Positions 45,652 through 54,311 of a DNA stretch of 64,000 nt are shown here, in pieces. Numbering within the stretch: position 1 is the stretch's first letter; each line of letters begins with the position of its first letter. Under the pieces are notes generated by a model. It ran no database searches, had not been told where the DNA came from, and saw only the letters and a program-made list of their open reading frames with translations. Made by a program: the position numbers and the translations under genes. The DNA is from an uncultured Bacteroides sp. (GTDB taxonomy: Bacteria > Bacteroidota > Bacteroidia > Cytophagales > Cyclobacteriaceae): assembly GCA_902168185.1 (NCBI GenBank), contig CABHOV010000030.1:124001-188000 (forward strand), in the 5' to 3' direction.

Positions 45652-46200
45652 TTAAATCTCCTGCATGTTAGATTTCATATATGTACTCCGCTGATCAGAG
45701 CCTCTTAATTTTTCAATCAAGGTGTCTACTTTTTCAGTCGTCAGGTTTTCATAGTAATCAGAACCACATTGCAGCATAGGCGCTGTTCCGCAAGATCCCA
45801 GACATTCTACTGTTTTCAGTGTGAACATCCCATCGGCTGTGGTCTCTCCAACTTTTATATTCAACTTCTTCTCGAGGTGATCCACTATATCATCGGAGCC
45901 GCGTAACCAGCATGGTCCTGTCTGGCAAACTTCAATCAGACATTTTCCAACAGGCTCCAGGTTATACATCGAATAGAATGAAGCGACTTCATATACTTCA
46001 ATCGGTTTGATTGAAAGAATAGAAGCTACATAATCCATCACCGGTGCACTGAGCCAGCCATCAAACTCGGCTTGTGCCAGGTGCAATACCGGTAGTAAAG
46101 CAGACTTTTGTTTTCCTTCGGGATACCGTTTTATGATGCGTTGAACGAGTTCCATCGTCTCCGCTGAAAATTGTACCTGGTTTATTTTCTGTTCACTCAT
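45652..46200 (-). CDS. nuoE: NADH-quinone oxidoreductase subunit E
   Basis: Thioredoxin-like 2Fe-2S subunit (cluster N1a) of the NADH module, 182 residues. Cluster ligands are in EVCQTGPCWLRG and ECLGSCGTAPM (CxxxxC and CxxxC). SALLPVLHLAQAEFDGWLSA and VYEVASFYSMYNLEPVG are family motifs. A 63-base spacer with inverted GTTATCC repeats precedes it. Confidence 0.97.
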   Translation of the reverse strand: MSEQKINQVQFSAETMELVQRIIKRYPEGKQKSALLPVLHLAQAEFDGWLSAPVMDYVASILSIKPIEVYEVASFYSMYNLEPVGKCLIEVCQTGPCWLRGSDDIVDHLEKKLNIKVGETTADGMFTLKTVECLGSCGTAPMLQCGSDYYENLTTEKVDTLIEKLRGSDQRSTYMKSNMQEI

Positions 46201-46263
46201 CTTTTATCCGTTAATCGTTATCTGTTATCCGTTTAACTTTTAACGGATACGTGACAACGGTTT
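46201..46263. repeat. inverted GTTATCC/GGATAC repeat in the nuoD-nuoE spacer
   Basis: Plus strand TATCCGTTAATCGTTATCTG then TTATCCGTT, a short T-rich loop, and AACGGATACGTGACAACGG. The core arms TATCCGTT and AACGGATA pair perfectly, and the outer parts pair with several mismatches. Same sequence family as the nuoJ-nuoK spacer. Confidence 0.65.
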
Positions 46264-47484
46264 CTATGCATCAAGTTCTCCTGCAATTACATTCATACTA
46301 CTCATCGTGATCACGGCATCTGATAACATCGAGCCTTTGATCATTTCAGGGTATGCCTGATAGTATATAAAACAAGGTCTTCTGAATTGAAGTCTATAAG
46401 GTGTTCTTCCACCGTCACTGATCAGGTAAAAACCTAATTCTCCATTACCGCCTTCAACACAATGATATACTTCTCCCTTCGGAATTTCTGTTTCGCCCAT
46501 CACGATCTTAAAGTGATAGATCAATGCTTCCATGTCATTATATACTTCTTCTTTTGGCGGAAGACAGAACTCAGGAGTTCGTGCACTGAAAATTCCGGCA
46601 GGCTCTTTCTTTACTTTTTCAATGGCTTGTTTGATGATGCTCAGACTCTGCCACATTTCTTCCTGACGAACCATGAAGCGATCGTAGGTATCGCCATTGC
46701 TCCCTACCGGGATAATAAAATCAAATTCTTCGTATGATGAATACGGAGTCATTACGCGCACATCGTAATCTACTCCTGCAGCTCTCAGGTTAGGACCCGA
46801 GAAGCTATAGCTAAGAGCACGTTCCGCAGATATAGGGCCACAGCCAATGGTGCGGTCCATAAAAATTCGGTTGCGCTCTAAAAGGCTTGTAAACTCCTTG
46901 AATGCAATTGGAAATTCAACCAGGAACTTGTCAATTTTATCCCATGCTTTCTGTGGTATATCCCGCTCAAGTCCACCGATGCGGCCGATGTTTGTAGTAA
47001 GGCGTGCACCACAGATTTCTTCAAAGATCTCATAGATCTTCTCACGCATCTGGAAAAGATATAGGAAGCCGGTTGTTGCACCTGTATCCTGTCCTATAAT
47101 AGTATTGCAAATAATGTGGTCGGAGATACGCGCCAACTCCATGATGATAACACGGAGATATTGTACACGTTTTGGAATTTCAAGGCCAATCAGTTTTTCA
47201 ACAGTCATGTGCCATCCCATGTTATTAATCGGTGATGAACAATAGTTCATCCGATCGGTCAATGGAGTGATCTGATAGAACGGTCTGCGTTCTGCTAACT
47301 TTTCGAATGCCCGGTGTATATAGCCGATCGTAGGTTCAGCCTCTACGATGATCTCGCCATCCATCTTCAGTACATTTTGAAATATACCATGCGTGGCGGG
47401 GTGCGTAGGACCGAGATTCAAGTATGAGTACTGCTTCTCTTCTACCTTTTCTTCTTGCTCGATAACCGGTTGATTCACATTCAT
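46264..47484 (-). CDS. nuoD: NADH-quinone oxidoreductase subunit D
   Basis: 49-kDa-type subunit lining the quinone site, 406 residues. Motifs: NLGPTHPATHGIFQNVLKMD (quinone-site His), IGYIHRAFEKLAERRPFYQI, DRMNYCSSPINNMGWHMTVE and YYQAYPEMIKGSMLSDAVIT near the C-terminus. The ATG at 47484 was chosen over a TTG at 47499 because it leaves a clean 4-base gap to nuoC and no overlap. The N-terminal 20 residues are acidic and variable. Membrane-arm attachment follows family knowledge. Confidence 0.97.
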   Translation of the reverse strand: MNVNQPVIEQEEKVEEKQYSYLNLGPTHPATHGIFQNVLKMDGEIIVEAEPTIGYIHRAFEKLAERRPFYQITPLTDRMNYCSSPINNMGWHMTVEKLIGLEIPKRVQYLRVIIMELARISDHIICNTIIGQDTGATTGFLYLFQMREKIYEIFEEICGARLTTNIGRIGGLERDIPQKAWDKIDKFLVEFPIAFKEFTSLLERNRIFMDRTIGCGPISAERALSYSFSGPNLRAAGVDYDVRVMTPYSSYEEFDFIIPVGSNGDTYDRFMVRQEEMWQSLSIIKQAIEKVKKEPAGIFSARTPEFCLPPKEEVYNDMEALIYHFKIVMGETEIPKGEVYHCVEGGNGELGFYLISDGGRTPYRLQFRRPCFIYYQAYPEMIKGSMLSDAVITMSSMNVIAGELDA

Positions 47485-47488
47485 AAAA

Positions 47489-47989
47489 TTATCGTCCAAA
47501 CATAGTATCGTTCTTGTCTTCTCGTCTCTGATCTTCCAGCGGGAATTCCTTACGCAGCGGGAAGATGATCATATCTTCTACATTGAGTATACGCTTCAGG
47601 TTCGGATGTCCTTCGAAGATTACTCCGAAGAAATCATACGTCTCACGCTCCAGCCAATTTGCTCCTGCAAAAATCGGAGTGATGGTTGGCGTTACGGGGT
47701 TCTCTGCCGGAAGATAAATCTTCAGACGGATACGCTGATTCGCTACCAGGTTATGAAGCTGATACATTACTGCAATCTGATTCAACTCCGGATAATGTAT
47801 ACCACACAAGGTTGTGAGGTATTGAAACTTTGTGTCCGGGTGGTTGTAAAGGAATTGAATGATTTCTACGATCTTCTCTTTCTTCAGTGAAACTGTAAGA
47901 AAATCGTATGGAGTGTCTATATGAAGGATTTGATCTTCATATCTGTCTTTAAGCGCAGTAATGACTTTGTCCTGAGTAGAACCTTCCAT
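47489..47989 (-). CDS. nuoC: NADH-quinone oxidoreductase subunit C
   Basis: 30-kDa-type peripheral subunit, 166 residues. ETYDFFGVIFEGHPNLKRIL and KEFPLEDQRREDKNDTMFGR are the family signature and C-terminal tail; FLYNHPDTKFQYLTTLCGIH precedes. nuoC and nuoD are separate genes here, not fused as in enterobacteria. The 95-base spacer to nuoB has a fragment of the GTTATCC repeat (48014-48034). Confidence 0.97.
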   Translation of the reverse strand: MEGSTQDKVITALKDRYEDQILHIDTPYDFLTVSLKKEKIVEIIQFLYNHPDTKFQYLTTLCGIHYPELNQIAVMYQLHNLVANQRIRLKIYLPAENPVTPTITPIFAGANWLERETYDFFGVIFEGHPNLKRILNVEDMIIFPLRKEFPLEDQRREDKNDTMFGR

Positions 47990-48084
47990 TGGGTTCGGTT
48001 TCGGTTTATTTGAGTTATCCGTTTATCACTGTCCTATTTGCAATCTCACTATGCTAGATCGTGAAGCTGTAAAGCGAACTGTGT
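47990..48084. repeat. nuoB-nuoC spacer with a partial GTTATCC repeat
   Basis: At 48014-48034 the plus strand reads GTTATCCGTTTATCACTGTC and a C, matching the repeats in other nuo spacers but without a paired inverse arm. Confidence 0.45.
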
Positions 48085-48645
48085 TTATTCTATTCCGTAC
48101 TTATTCAACATAGCCTTGTATTCCTCAGAGTCTCTTCTGCGAAGTGATTCCGTTTCCACAAGGTGTTGTATTTTCAATATACCATCAATGATTTGTTCAG
48201 GGCGTGGTGGGCAACCGGGTACATATACATCTACCGGTATAATTCTGTCGATGCCTTGTAGTACGCTATAGGTATCAAAGATACCACCGCTGCAAGCACA
48301 AGCACCTACGGAAATTACCCAACGCGGCTCAGCCATTTGTTCATATACCTGACGAAGGATCGGTCCCATTTTCTTAGCAATGGTTCCCATTACCATCAGC
48401 AAATCAGCCTGGCGTGGTGAGAAGCTCAATCGTTCTGAACCAAAGCGTGCCAGATCATAGTGTGAAGCCATCGTTGCCATGAACTCAATGCCACAACATG
48501 AAGTAGCAAATGGTAAAGGCCAGATCGAATTCTTTCGGGCAAGTCCTACTACCTTATCGAGACTGGTAGCAAAGAAGCCTGCGCCTTCATAGCCTTCGGG
48601 CTTAGCTCCTACCGTTATACCTTGTTGTATGCTTGTTGATTCCAT
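48085..48645 (-). CDS. nuoB: NADH-quinone oxidoreductase subunit B
   Basis: Carries the terminal 4Fe-4S cluster N2, which reduces quinone; 186 residues. Ligands are in [13 protein letters not shown] (tandem Cys), [16 protein letters not shown] and [35 protein letters not shown] is also typical. Full length, 29 bases after nuoA. Confidence 0.98.
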   Translation of the reverse strand: MESTSIQQGITVGAKPEGYEGAGFFATSLDKVVGLARKNSIWPLPFATSCCGIEFMATMASHYDLARFGSERLSFSPRQADLLMVMGTIAKKMGPILRQVYEQMAEPRWVISVGACACSGGIFDTYSVLQGIDRIIPVDVYVPGCPPRPEQIIDGILKIQHLVETESLRRRDSEEYKAMLNKYGIE

Positions 48646-48674
48646 AGCTTCAAGTTTTTAATTTCCAACCTCTC

Positions 48675-49046
48675 TTAATCTTCCCACTTCAGTGCGCCTT
48701 TTTTAATCAGGTAGAAAAATCCTACCAGGAGCAAAGCGATAAAGGTGACCATCTCAATGAACCCTGTTACTCCGAGCTCTTTGAAGTTAACAGCCCAAGG
48801 GTACATAAAGATCACTTCGACATCAAATAAAACAAACAGGATCGCTACCAGAAAGTACTTTATGTTGAATGGAACTCTGGCGTTACCCTTAGCTTCAATA
48901 CCACATTCAAATGTATCGAGCTTCACTGCGCTTTTGCGTTTTGGACCAAGTGCATGTGTAGCAATCATGGTGACTACTATGAAACCCATCGCGAAAAGAA
49001 ACATTAATCCGATCGGAAGGTATTGTGCTAAATCTGAATTCTCCAT
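48675..49046 (-). CDS. nuoA: NADH-quinone oxidoreductase subunit A
   Basis: First gene of the nuo operon; small membrane subunit of 123 residues and three helices. TFECGIEAKGNARVPFNIKY followed by FLVAILFVLFDVEVIFMYPW is the signature loop and helix with the conserved acidic residues. The start at 49046 (MENSDLAQYLPIG) was chosen over the frame start at 49094, whose extra 16 residues are basic and unrelated to the family. Confidence 0.96.
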   Translation of the reverse strand: MENSDLAQYLPIGLMFLFAMGFIVVTMIATHALGPKRKSAVKLDTFECGIEAKGNARVPFNIKYFLVAILFVLFDVEVIFMYPWAVNFKELGVTGFIEMVTFIALLLVGFFYLIKKGALKWED

Positions 49047-49384
49047 AGCGTTAGAATGCGGTAAATTTCGTTTTTTATCCTTCAAACTCCACAAAAGAAG
49101 AATAATAATTTCGACACTATCTTTCTTGAAATATTACACTCTATAGCGTGAGAAAGTTCACACATGCTACACATCAAGAATAATGCTTCTATGCTATTTG
49201 TATAGGGCAAAGCTTATGAAAGCTATACTAATGTTAGATGATTGATGTGTTTATTGGACACAATCATTGTTATATAGATTGATTATAAATAGCAAGCTAT
49301 ATTTCTCTTGAGAATTAGAATGAGATTAGAAATGTACTCCGTAGCGTAGGAGGCTCGTTGTGTGGATAGGAAGCGAGACTAAAA
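49047..49384. other. 338-base spacer upstream of nuoA
   Basis: AT-rich spacer that must hold the nuo promoter (minus strand) and the end of the exbB-exbD pair. I could not recognise a good TTTG/TAnnTTTG pair or an RNA gene. A small dyad CTCCGTAGCGTAGGAG at about 49338-49353 is too weak to interpret. Confidence 0.4.
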
Positions 49385-49783
49385 TTACTTTGGCTTCTCT
49401 GTTGCCAGCACCATTCGGATTTTATTCTTGGCGCCAATTTCTACAACGCTCACCAGATCCTGAACGGAAGCTCCATAGGGAATATGCACCACAACGGTAG
49501 GGTCTGCCATGCCAGCACATTGTTTGATGAGGGTAGACTCAAGTTGGCTGAAGCCTACTTGTTGTTTATTGATAAAGTAGCGTTTGTCTTCGGTTACAAC
49601 GAGGGCGATAGGCGACCGGTTAACACTTTGGTTGGCGCCAGATTTTGGCAACGGCACTTTAATAACAGCCGGATTGGTTACGGTAGATATAATCAGAAAG
49701 AACAGCAGCAAAAAGAACATGATATCATTGAGCGAGGATGTCGCCACTTCATGAGCAAACTGTTTCCGGTGTCTGATCTTCAT
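49385..49783 (-). CDS. ExbD/TolR-type biopolymer transport protein
   Basis: A 132-residue inner-membrane protein with a short cytoplasmic N-terminus and one membrane helix containing the conserved Asp (SSLNDIMFFLLLFFLIISTV), then a periplasmic domain (KVPLPKSGANQSV through VQDLVSVVEIGAKNKIRMVL). It works with an ExbB/TolQ partner to use proton motive force; the partner gene overlaps it by 4 bases. Whether this pair is Exb-like or Tol-like cannot be told from sequence, as no tonB, tolA, tolB or pal gene is adjacent. Confidence 0.9.
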   Translation of the reverse strand: MKIRHRKQFAHEVATSSLNDIMFFLLLFFLIISTVTNPAVIKVPLPKSGANQSVNRSPIALVVTEDKRYFINKQQVGFSQLESTLIKQCAGMADPTVVVHIPYGASVQDLVSVVEIGAKNKIRMVLATEKPK

Positions 49784-50472
49784 GACTCTGGAGTAAGGAT
49801 GGAACGCATAAACTCAAAAACATCTTTCTGCATTTTGAGAGTAAAGATGTTTACACGCTGTTGCAGAATGTGGTATGCGCAATAGGATATTACACCGACA
49901 AAGAGACCTGCACCACTGGTGATCATCTTTTCATACAGACCGCCCGCTATAATACCAATCGTGATGTTATCGGTTTGTGAGATATTATAGAAGATGTGAA
50001 TGATACCGGAGATTGTACCGATGAATCCAAGCATCGGTGCCACACCAGCAATAATACCGAGATAGCCCATGTTCTTCTCCATCTCTGCTACTTCAATATT
50101 AGCGGCCGACTCCATCATGCTTTCGAGTTCCTTCATAGGCTTCCCGATGTGTTCGAGACCAACCTGTAGAATTTTACCTGTAGCAGATCCATCTTGAGCA
50201 GCATACATTCGCGCACTCTTTATATCCGCGTTCTTCAGATATTGCTTAATAGAAGCTACGAACTCCTTCTTTTCTTTTGTAACAGTATTGAGGTATAAGA
50301 ATCGTTCGAAGAAAAAGTATGTGGCAATAAAACCGAGCAAAGCGATCGGAATCATGATCACACCACCTTTCATAACCATATCCAATAGAGATAACGAATC
50401 AGCAGAAGTGGTTACAGAAGTAGTATCCACGGATGTGGATATCTGCAAAAGAATAGTCAGGATGCTGAGCAT
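49780..50472 (-). CDS. MotA/TolQ/ExbB proton channel family protein
   Basis: A 230-residue inner-membrane proton-channel subunit with three main helices: GGVIMIPIALLGFIATYFFF, MGYLGIIAGVAPMLGFIGTI followed by SGIIHIFYNI, and ITSGAGLFVGVISYCAYHIL. A hydrophobic, Ser/Thr-rich segment precedes the first helix. It partners the ExbD protein encoded immediately downstream with a 4-base overlap (49780-49783). A strong hairpin at 50494-50532 lies just upstream of its start. Confidence 0.92.
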   Translation of the reverse strand: MLSILTILLQISTSVDTTSVTTSADSLSLLDMVMKGGVIMIPIALLGFIATYFFFERFLYLNTVTKEKKEFVASIKQYLKNADIKSARMYAAQDGSATGKILQVGLEHIGKPMKELESMMESAANIEVAEMEKNMGYLGIIAGVAPMLGFIGTISGIIHIFYNISQTDNITIGIIAGGLYEKMITSGAGLFVGVISYCAYHILQQRVNIFTLKMQKDVFEFMRSILTPES

Positions 50473-50493
50473 TGTAAGACTTGGGATTTATTT

Positions 50494-50532
50494 AATGGCA
50501 ATAGTAGCAAATTACTTGCTACTATCACCATT
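50494..50532. terminator. 15-bp hairpin between the TPR gene and the ExbB gene
   Basis: ATAGTAGCAA (50501-50510) and TTGCTACTAT (50516-50525) form a perfect 10-bp stem with a 5-base loop, extended by AATGG/CCATT across a symmetric 2-base internal loop. No T tract follows on the minus strand, so it may act in termination of the TPR operon, in the exbB leader, or both. Confidence 0.6.
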
Positions 50533-50610
50533 TGTAAGATTTTATGTCGGGAAGCACTGTAAAAAATTCTCTTAGAGAACGAGTGCTTTCAAAGGATTAT
50601 TGTATCGGAA

Positions 50611-52245
50611 TTAGTTGGTTGGCTTCGGCTTCTTCTGTTGAGCCTTCGCTTGCTTCAGCGCTTCAAGATAAGCCTTCGACTTTTCATTTGTTGGATCAAT
50701 TGCCTTCAGCTTCTCAAATGTAGCTTTCGCTGCAGCAAAATCTCCTTTTGTATCATAGTAATAACCAAGATATGAATATGCTTCTATCAAATCAGGTTTA
50801 CCTTTATCAGGGTTCGCTTCACCAATCTCAACTACTTTATCAAAGTATGGCTTGGCAAGACCTTGCTTTAATTCAGGGTCAAGGTTAGCAACTGATTTTG
50901 CTCTCCATGCATATCCCGTTGTGATAGCAGGCTGCGCTTCGATCAACTGTCCAAATGTAGTATCGGCTTCGTTGAACTGCTTGTTGAAATAGTATGCTTT
51001 TCCTAAAGCAAACAATTCTGTTGCTGTTAACTTGGTTTTGATACCTCTAAGTTGTTTATAGGCATCAATAGCCTCAGGATATTTTTTCTGCTTATAAAAT
51101 GCATCTGCTACAGTCGCAGCAATTTCAGGATTCTTTTCAAGCTCTAAACTCTTTTTGAAGTTAATGATCGCTAAAGAATCTTTAGTTTGCTTCTGATACA
51201 TTTTCGCTACGTATACATAGTCATTCGCCTGGATTTCTGCCTGTGGTGCTTTCGCGAAATACTGTTCAAATAACTTCTCGCTCTTCTCTAAGTCACCTGA
51301 TTCAACTGCGGCATACGCAGCATATTTATATACTGTAGGCGATACATCAGGACGCTTCAGCAATTCATCAAATATAGCGTTGGCTCTCTTGTAGTCTTTT
51401 GCCATAAAGAGGAAGAACGCAAAACGAAGTTTTGCAGGCTCAGGTCTTTCAGTAAGCGCTAAGTATTTCTCGTATGCTTTTACAGCATCCGGTGCTTTCT
51501 TCTGAGCATAGTATAGTTCACCCAATTCTTTATATGCCAAAGCATAGTTTGGATCTGCTGCTATAGCTTTGTTGAAATGTTCTTCTGCAGAGCTCAGGTT
51601 TTTAGAGCGTTGATATACCACACCAATTTTATACTGTGGTGTTCCTCCTTTAGGATCTAACGAAGCAGCAGTTTCAAATGCACTTACAGCATCACCACCT
51701 TTTACAAGTTTAGTATATGCATCACCCAACAGGATGAAAGTTTGATAGTCTGAGCTATTGATAGATTTAGCTTTCAGCAACAGCGTCAATGCATCATTGG
51801 TAAATTTATCGTTTGCCAAATACGCATTTGCTACAGCCTTCAATACAGAAGGATTTTTAGATTTTGTTTGGGCCAATGCCTGATCCAACAATGTTTTTGC
51901 TTCCGCTACATTGTTTTCAAGCATGCGCAGATGTCCTTTACCGGCCAGGTTCAAAGCTTCTTTTGCATTTACTTCAAGTCCTTTCTGAAAAGATATCTCA
52001 GCTTTCTCTTTTTCGCCATTCGCGATTTGAGCTTCACCAAGATAGTATAGTAAAGATGCATCAGCAGGATTTGCTTTTACAGCTTCTGTAAGCGTAGCAA
52101 CTGCCTTATTGGTTTGTTCAATTTCAATCTGTTGACGGGCTTCTTTAACAACCGGGAGCTCCTGAGCTACAGCAAGCGTGGCAGCAGCGATGAAGAATAA
52201 GAGCATTAACCCTCCGCTCCATGCTCGTTTCATTAATTCTTTCAT
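50611..52245 (-). CDS. periplasmic TPR-repeat protein
   Basis: A 544-residue exported protein with a signal peptide (GGLMLLFFIAAATLAVAQ) followed by about 12-14 tetratricopeptide repeats, for example ADASLLYYLGEAQIANGEKE, YALAYKELGELYYAQKKAPD and ADTTFGQLIEAQPAITTGYA. The C-terminus is Lys/Gln-rich (QQKKPKPTN). TPR arrays act as protein-binding scaffolds. It is the last gene of the exbB-exbD-exbD-tonB-74aa-pstS-TPR group, about 100 bases after the PstS-like gene, an arrangement I recognise as recurrent in Bacteroidota; the partner is unknown. Confidence 0.88.
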   Translation of the reverse strand: MKELMKRAWSGGLMLLFFIAAATLAVAQELPVVKEARQQIEIEQTNKAVATLTEAVKANPADASLLYYLGEAQIANGEKEKAEISFQKGLEVNAKEALNLAGKGHLRMLENNVAEAKTLLDQALAQTKSKNPSVLKAVANAYLANDKFTNDALTLLLKAKSINSSDYQTFILLGDAYTKLVKGGDAVSAFETAASLDPKGGTPQYKIGVVYQRSKNLSSAEEHFNKAIAADPNYALAYKELGELYYAQKKAPDAVKAYEKYLALTERPEPAKLRFAFFLFMAKDYKRANAIFDELLKRPDVSPTVYKYAAYAAVESGDLEKSEKLFEQYFAKAPQAEIQANDYVYVAKMYQKQTKDSLAIINFKKSLELEKNPEIAATVADAFYKQKKYPEAIDAYKQLRGIKTKLTATELFALGKAYYFNKQFNEADTTFGQLIEAQPAITTGYAWRAKSVANLDPELKQGLAKPYFDKVVEIGEANPDKGKPDLIEAYSYLGYYYDTKGDFAAAKATFEKLKAIDPTNEKSKAYLEALKQAKAQQKKPKPTN

Positions 52246-52295
52246 GAGTTTATTTTAAGTTTAGATGTTACGTAAACAAACACGATGCCATATCA

Positions 52296-52326
52296 CATTC
52301 TCCGGTGTTGGCACGCTTAGAGAATG
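52296..52326. promoter_or_regulatory. inverted repeat between the PstS-like and TPR genes
   Basis: CATTCTC (52296-52302) and GAGAATG (52320-52326) flank a 17-base loop that can form a smaller GTG-TTGG-CAC hairpin. It lies 23 bases past the PstS-like stop and may modulate TPR expression. Confidence 0.4.
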
Positions 52327-52348
52327 AAAATTACGGACAATCTGAATG

Positions 52349-53284
52349 CTAAAATAATGGTTGACGATTAATTTCTACAATACGTACGGGCATTGTGACC
52401 GGAACCAGACCTGCTTTCAAAATAATCCGTTGTCCTTTTTCACCTGCGACAAAGGCCATAAAACCACTTCCAAGGCCTGCGCGGGCTTCACGACTAACAA
52501 TCGTAATTTCTCGTACCAAAGGATATTGTTTTTGAGCAATATATGCCTGGTACGGTTGGAAATATTCGACACCATCGTTTGAAAGCTCGGCGATGTGTAC
52601 AGCGTTCGAAAAAACATTCGTGGTCGAATCATCTTTATCGCTGATCCAACTCACGCCAATCAATCCGATTGCATTTTCTTTTTTAGATACATAATCCACT
52701 ACTGCAGGATTGTTATTAACTGCGAAGCAGTTTGCAGGGAGTGAATCAATGGAAAGAGAATCTTTTAAATATCGAAGTATACCTGATGTAGGCTGATCGA
52801 ATACAATTTCAATAGGAGTAGCTTTTCCTTTCGGATCAAGCTGATTCCACTTGGTAATTTTACCAGTTAGAATATCCTTCAGTTGTGGGATAGTAATAGT
52901 ACTATCCGGATTAGCATTGTTGAGGATCAAGGCGATCCCTTCTTTTGCTACTGTTATCAGGCGAGGCTTAATCGTCTGGGCTTTGAACGTTTCAATTTCT
53001 TCACTTTCCAACTTCCTCGTGATGACTGCGAGTCGCACACTATCAAGCAGGAGCTGTCGCATGGCTTCTGCTTCCGAAGTATATATTACCTTAACATGAG
53101 CACGTTTGTAAAGGCCCATGAAAGTATCAACCTCAGTATCGAGCAAAGGTTTCAGGGACTCGTCTACAGCAATAGTGATGGAGCCTGACGTAGGCGTATC
53201 CAAAGGTCTTCCCTTTTTATCACGCTGCGAGCAGGCTCCAACTATTAAGAATACTATAATGAAACTATGAAAAACAATCTTCAT
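52349..53284 (-). CDS. PstS-like phosphate-binding-type lipoprotein
   Basis: A 311-residue lipoprotein with lipobox LIVGACSQ. The mature protein shows the type II periplasmic binding-protein fold of the PstS family: GSITIAVDESLKPLLDTEVD, LLDSVRLAVITRKLESEEIE, IALILNNANPDSTITIPQLK followed by DILTGKITKWNQL (the classic PstS region), QPTSGILRYLKD and ENAIGLIGVSWI. Residues after the Cys are basic, not acidic, so it probably stays in the periplasm. No pstC, pstA or pstB is nearby; it sits in the TonB/ExbBD operon, 2 bases after the 74-residue protein. It may bind a ligand other than phosphate. Confidence 0.87.
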   Translation of the reverse strand: MKIVFHSFIIVFLIVGACSQRDKKGRPLDTPTSGSITIAVDESLKPLLDTEVDTFMGLYKRAHVKVIYTSEAEAMRQLLLDSVRLAVITRKLESEEIETFKAQTIKPRLITVAKEGIALILNNANPDSTITIPQLKDILTGKITKWNQLDPKGKATPIEIVFDQPTSGILRYLKDSLSIDSLPANCFAVNNNPAVVDYVSKKENAIGLIGVSWISDKDDSTTNVFSNAVHIAELSNDGVEYFQPYQAYIAQKQYPLVREITIVSREARAGLGSGFMAFVAGEKGQRIILKAGLVPVTMPVRIVEINRQPLF

Positions 53285-53286
53285 AT

Positions 53287-53511
53287 CTACTTCTGAAAAT
53301 ATCGCTGGTAAACTTTAAATGCTCTGAATAAACCATACGCAATAAGAAGAATTCCTAAAGGCAGAGCATAAGCCCCATTAATATTAATGATGTCGGGGCG
53401 AGTAATCAGGGCAGCGCCTATACCCATATAGGCGGCTGCCATGATTAGTCCAAAGTATTTGATGACCATATCCATACCCGTCATCTTATACTCGTCTGTT
53501 TCCGTTTTCAT
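53287..53511 (-). CDS. small two-helix membrane protein in the tonB operon
   Basis: A 74-residue protein with two hydrophobic segments: VIKYFGLIMAAAYMGIGAAL and ALPLGILLIAYGLFRAF. A short charged N-terminus and a KVYQRYFQK tail flank them. Its start overlaps the tonB stop by one base and its stop is 2 bases from the PstS-like gene, so it is tightly co-translated. I do not recognise a named family; it appears to be a conserved small inner-membrane partner of this operon. Confidence 0.8.
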   Translation of the reverse strand: MKTETDEYKMTGMDMVIKYFGLIMAAAYMGIGAALITRPDIININGAYALPLGILLIAYGLFRAFKVYQRYFQK

Positions 53512-54311
53512 TAGGTTGCCAACTTAAACTTGATAGGCAACACGAAGCGAGATTTTACAGCTCTGCCGTTTTGCTTACCAGGTTTCCATGGTGGCATCAG
53601 GTTTACAACGCGGATCGCTTCTTTATCGCATTCTGCGCTGATACCTTTTACTACCTGAGGATCGCTGATCTTACCTTCTTTATCCACTACGAAGCTTACG
53701 AATACTGAGCCTTCAATGCCCATTCTTCGTGCAGCTGCAGGGTACTTCACGTTCTTCTGAAGAAACTTAGCCATGGATTCCAAACCACCTGGATATTCAG
53801 CTTGCTGCTCAACAACCATGAAGATCTTGTCTTCATCTTCTGTTTCTGCAACAACTTCCTGAACAGGTTCATCGAATACTACTTCACCAGTACCTTCAAT
53901 GTTTTCGGAACCAACATCGTTTTGTTTTACTTCTTCGATGGTTGGCATCTCTTCCTCTTCAACAATCTCTTTATCCGTTACCTGTGGAGGTAAATATTTG
54001 ATGATTGTCTTCACTGGAGGTGGAATGTTCACCTGTGGTGGAGGAGGAGTATTTTGAATTGGTGGAGGTGGTGCCAGATCTGTATACTTTACAGTCTTCA
54101 ACACAGGTTCCTCCTGCTCTTGCTGGCCTTTGATCCATTCTACGATTTTCGGATAAGCCAATACAAGTGCTGCGGTCAACACCGTAATGAGAGCCGCCAG
54201 AAGCACATGCTTCGTATACGACTTACGGTTTTCGTATGCACCGTATTCCTTATTACGATATTCGAAGATGATGTCTTCCCACTGCTGCGGTTTTAATTGT
54301 TCTGCTTTCAT
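53511..54311 (-). CDS. TonB-family energy transducer
   Basis: A 266-residue protein that spans the inner membrane once and reaches the outer membrane to energise TonB-dependent receptors. One membrane helix (HVLLAALITVLTAALVLAYP) is followed by a Pro-rich linker (PPPPIQNTPPPPQVNIPPP) and acidic spacer, then the C-terminal TonB domain: EYPGGLESMAKFLQKNVKYP, AAARRMGIEGSVFVSFVVDK and PPWKPGKQNGRAVKSRFVLP. The GxVxVxFxVxxdG and WKPGKQNG motifs are the Bacteroidota TonB type. It overlaps exbD by 4 bases. Confidence 0.94.
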   Translation of the reverse strand: MKAEQLKPQQWEDIIFEYRNKEYGAYENRKSYTKHVLLAALITVLTAALVLAYPKIVEWIKGQQEQEEPVLKTVKYTDLAPPPPIQNTPPPPQVNIPPPVKTIIKYLPPQVTDKEIVEEEEMPTIEEVKQNDVGSENIEGTGEVVFDEPVQEVVAETEDEDKIFMVVEQQAEYPGGLESMAKFLQKNVKYPAAARRMGIEGSVFVSFVVDKEGKISDPQVVKGISAECDKEAIRVVNLMPPWKPGKQNGRAVKSRFVLPIKFKLAT

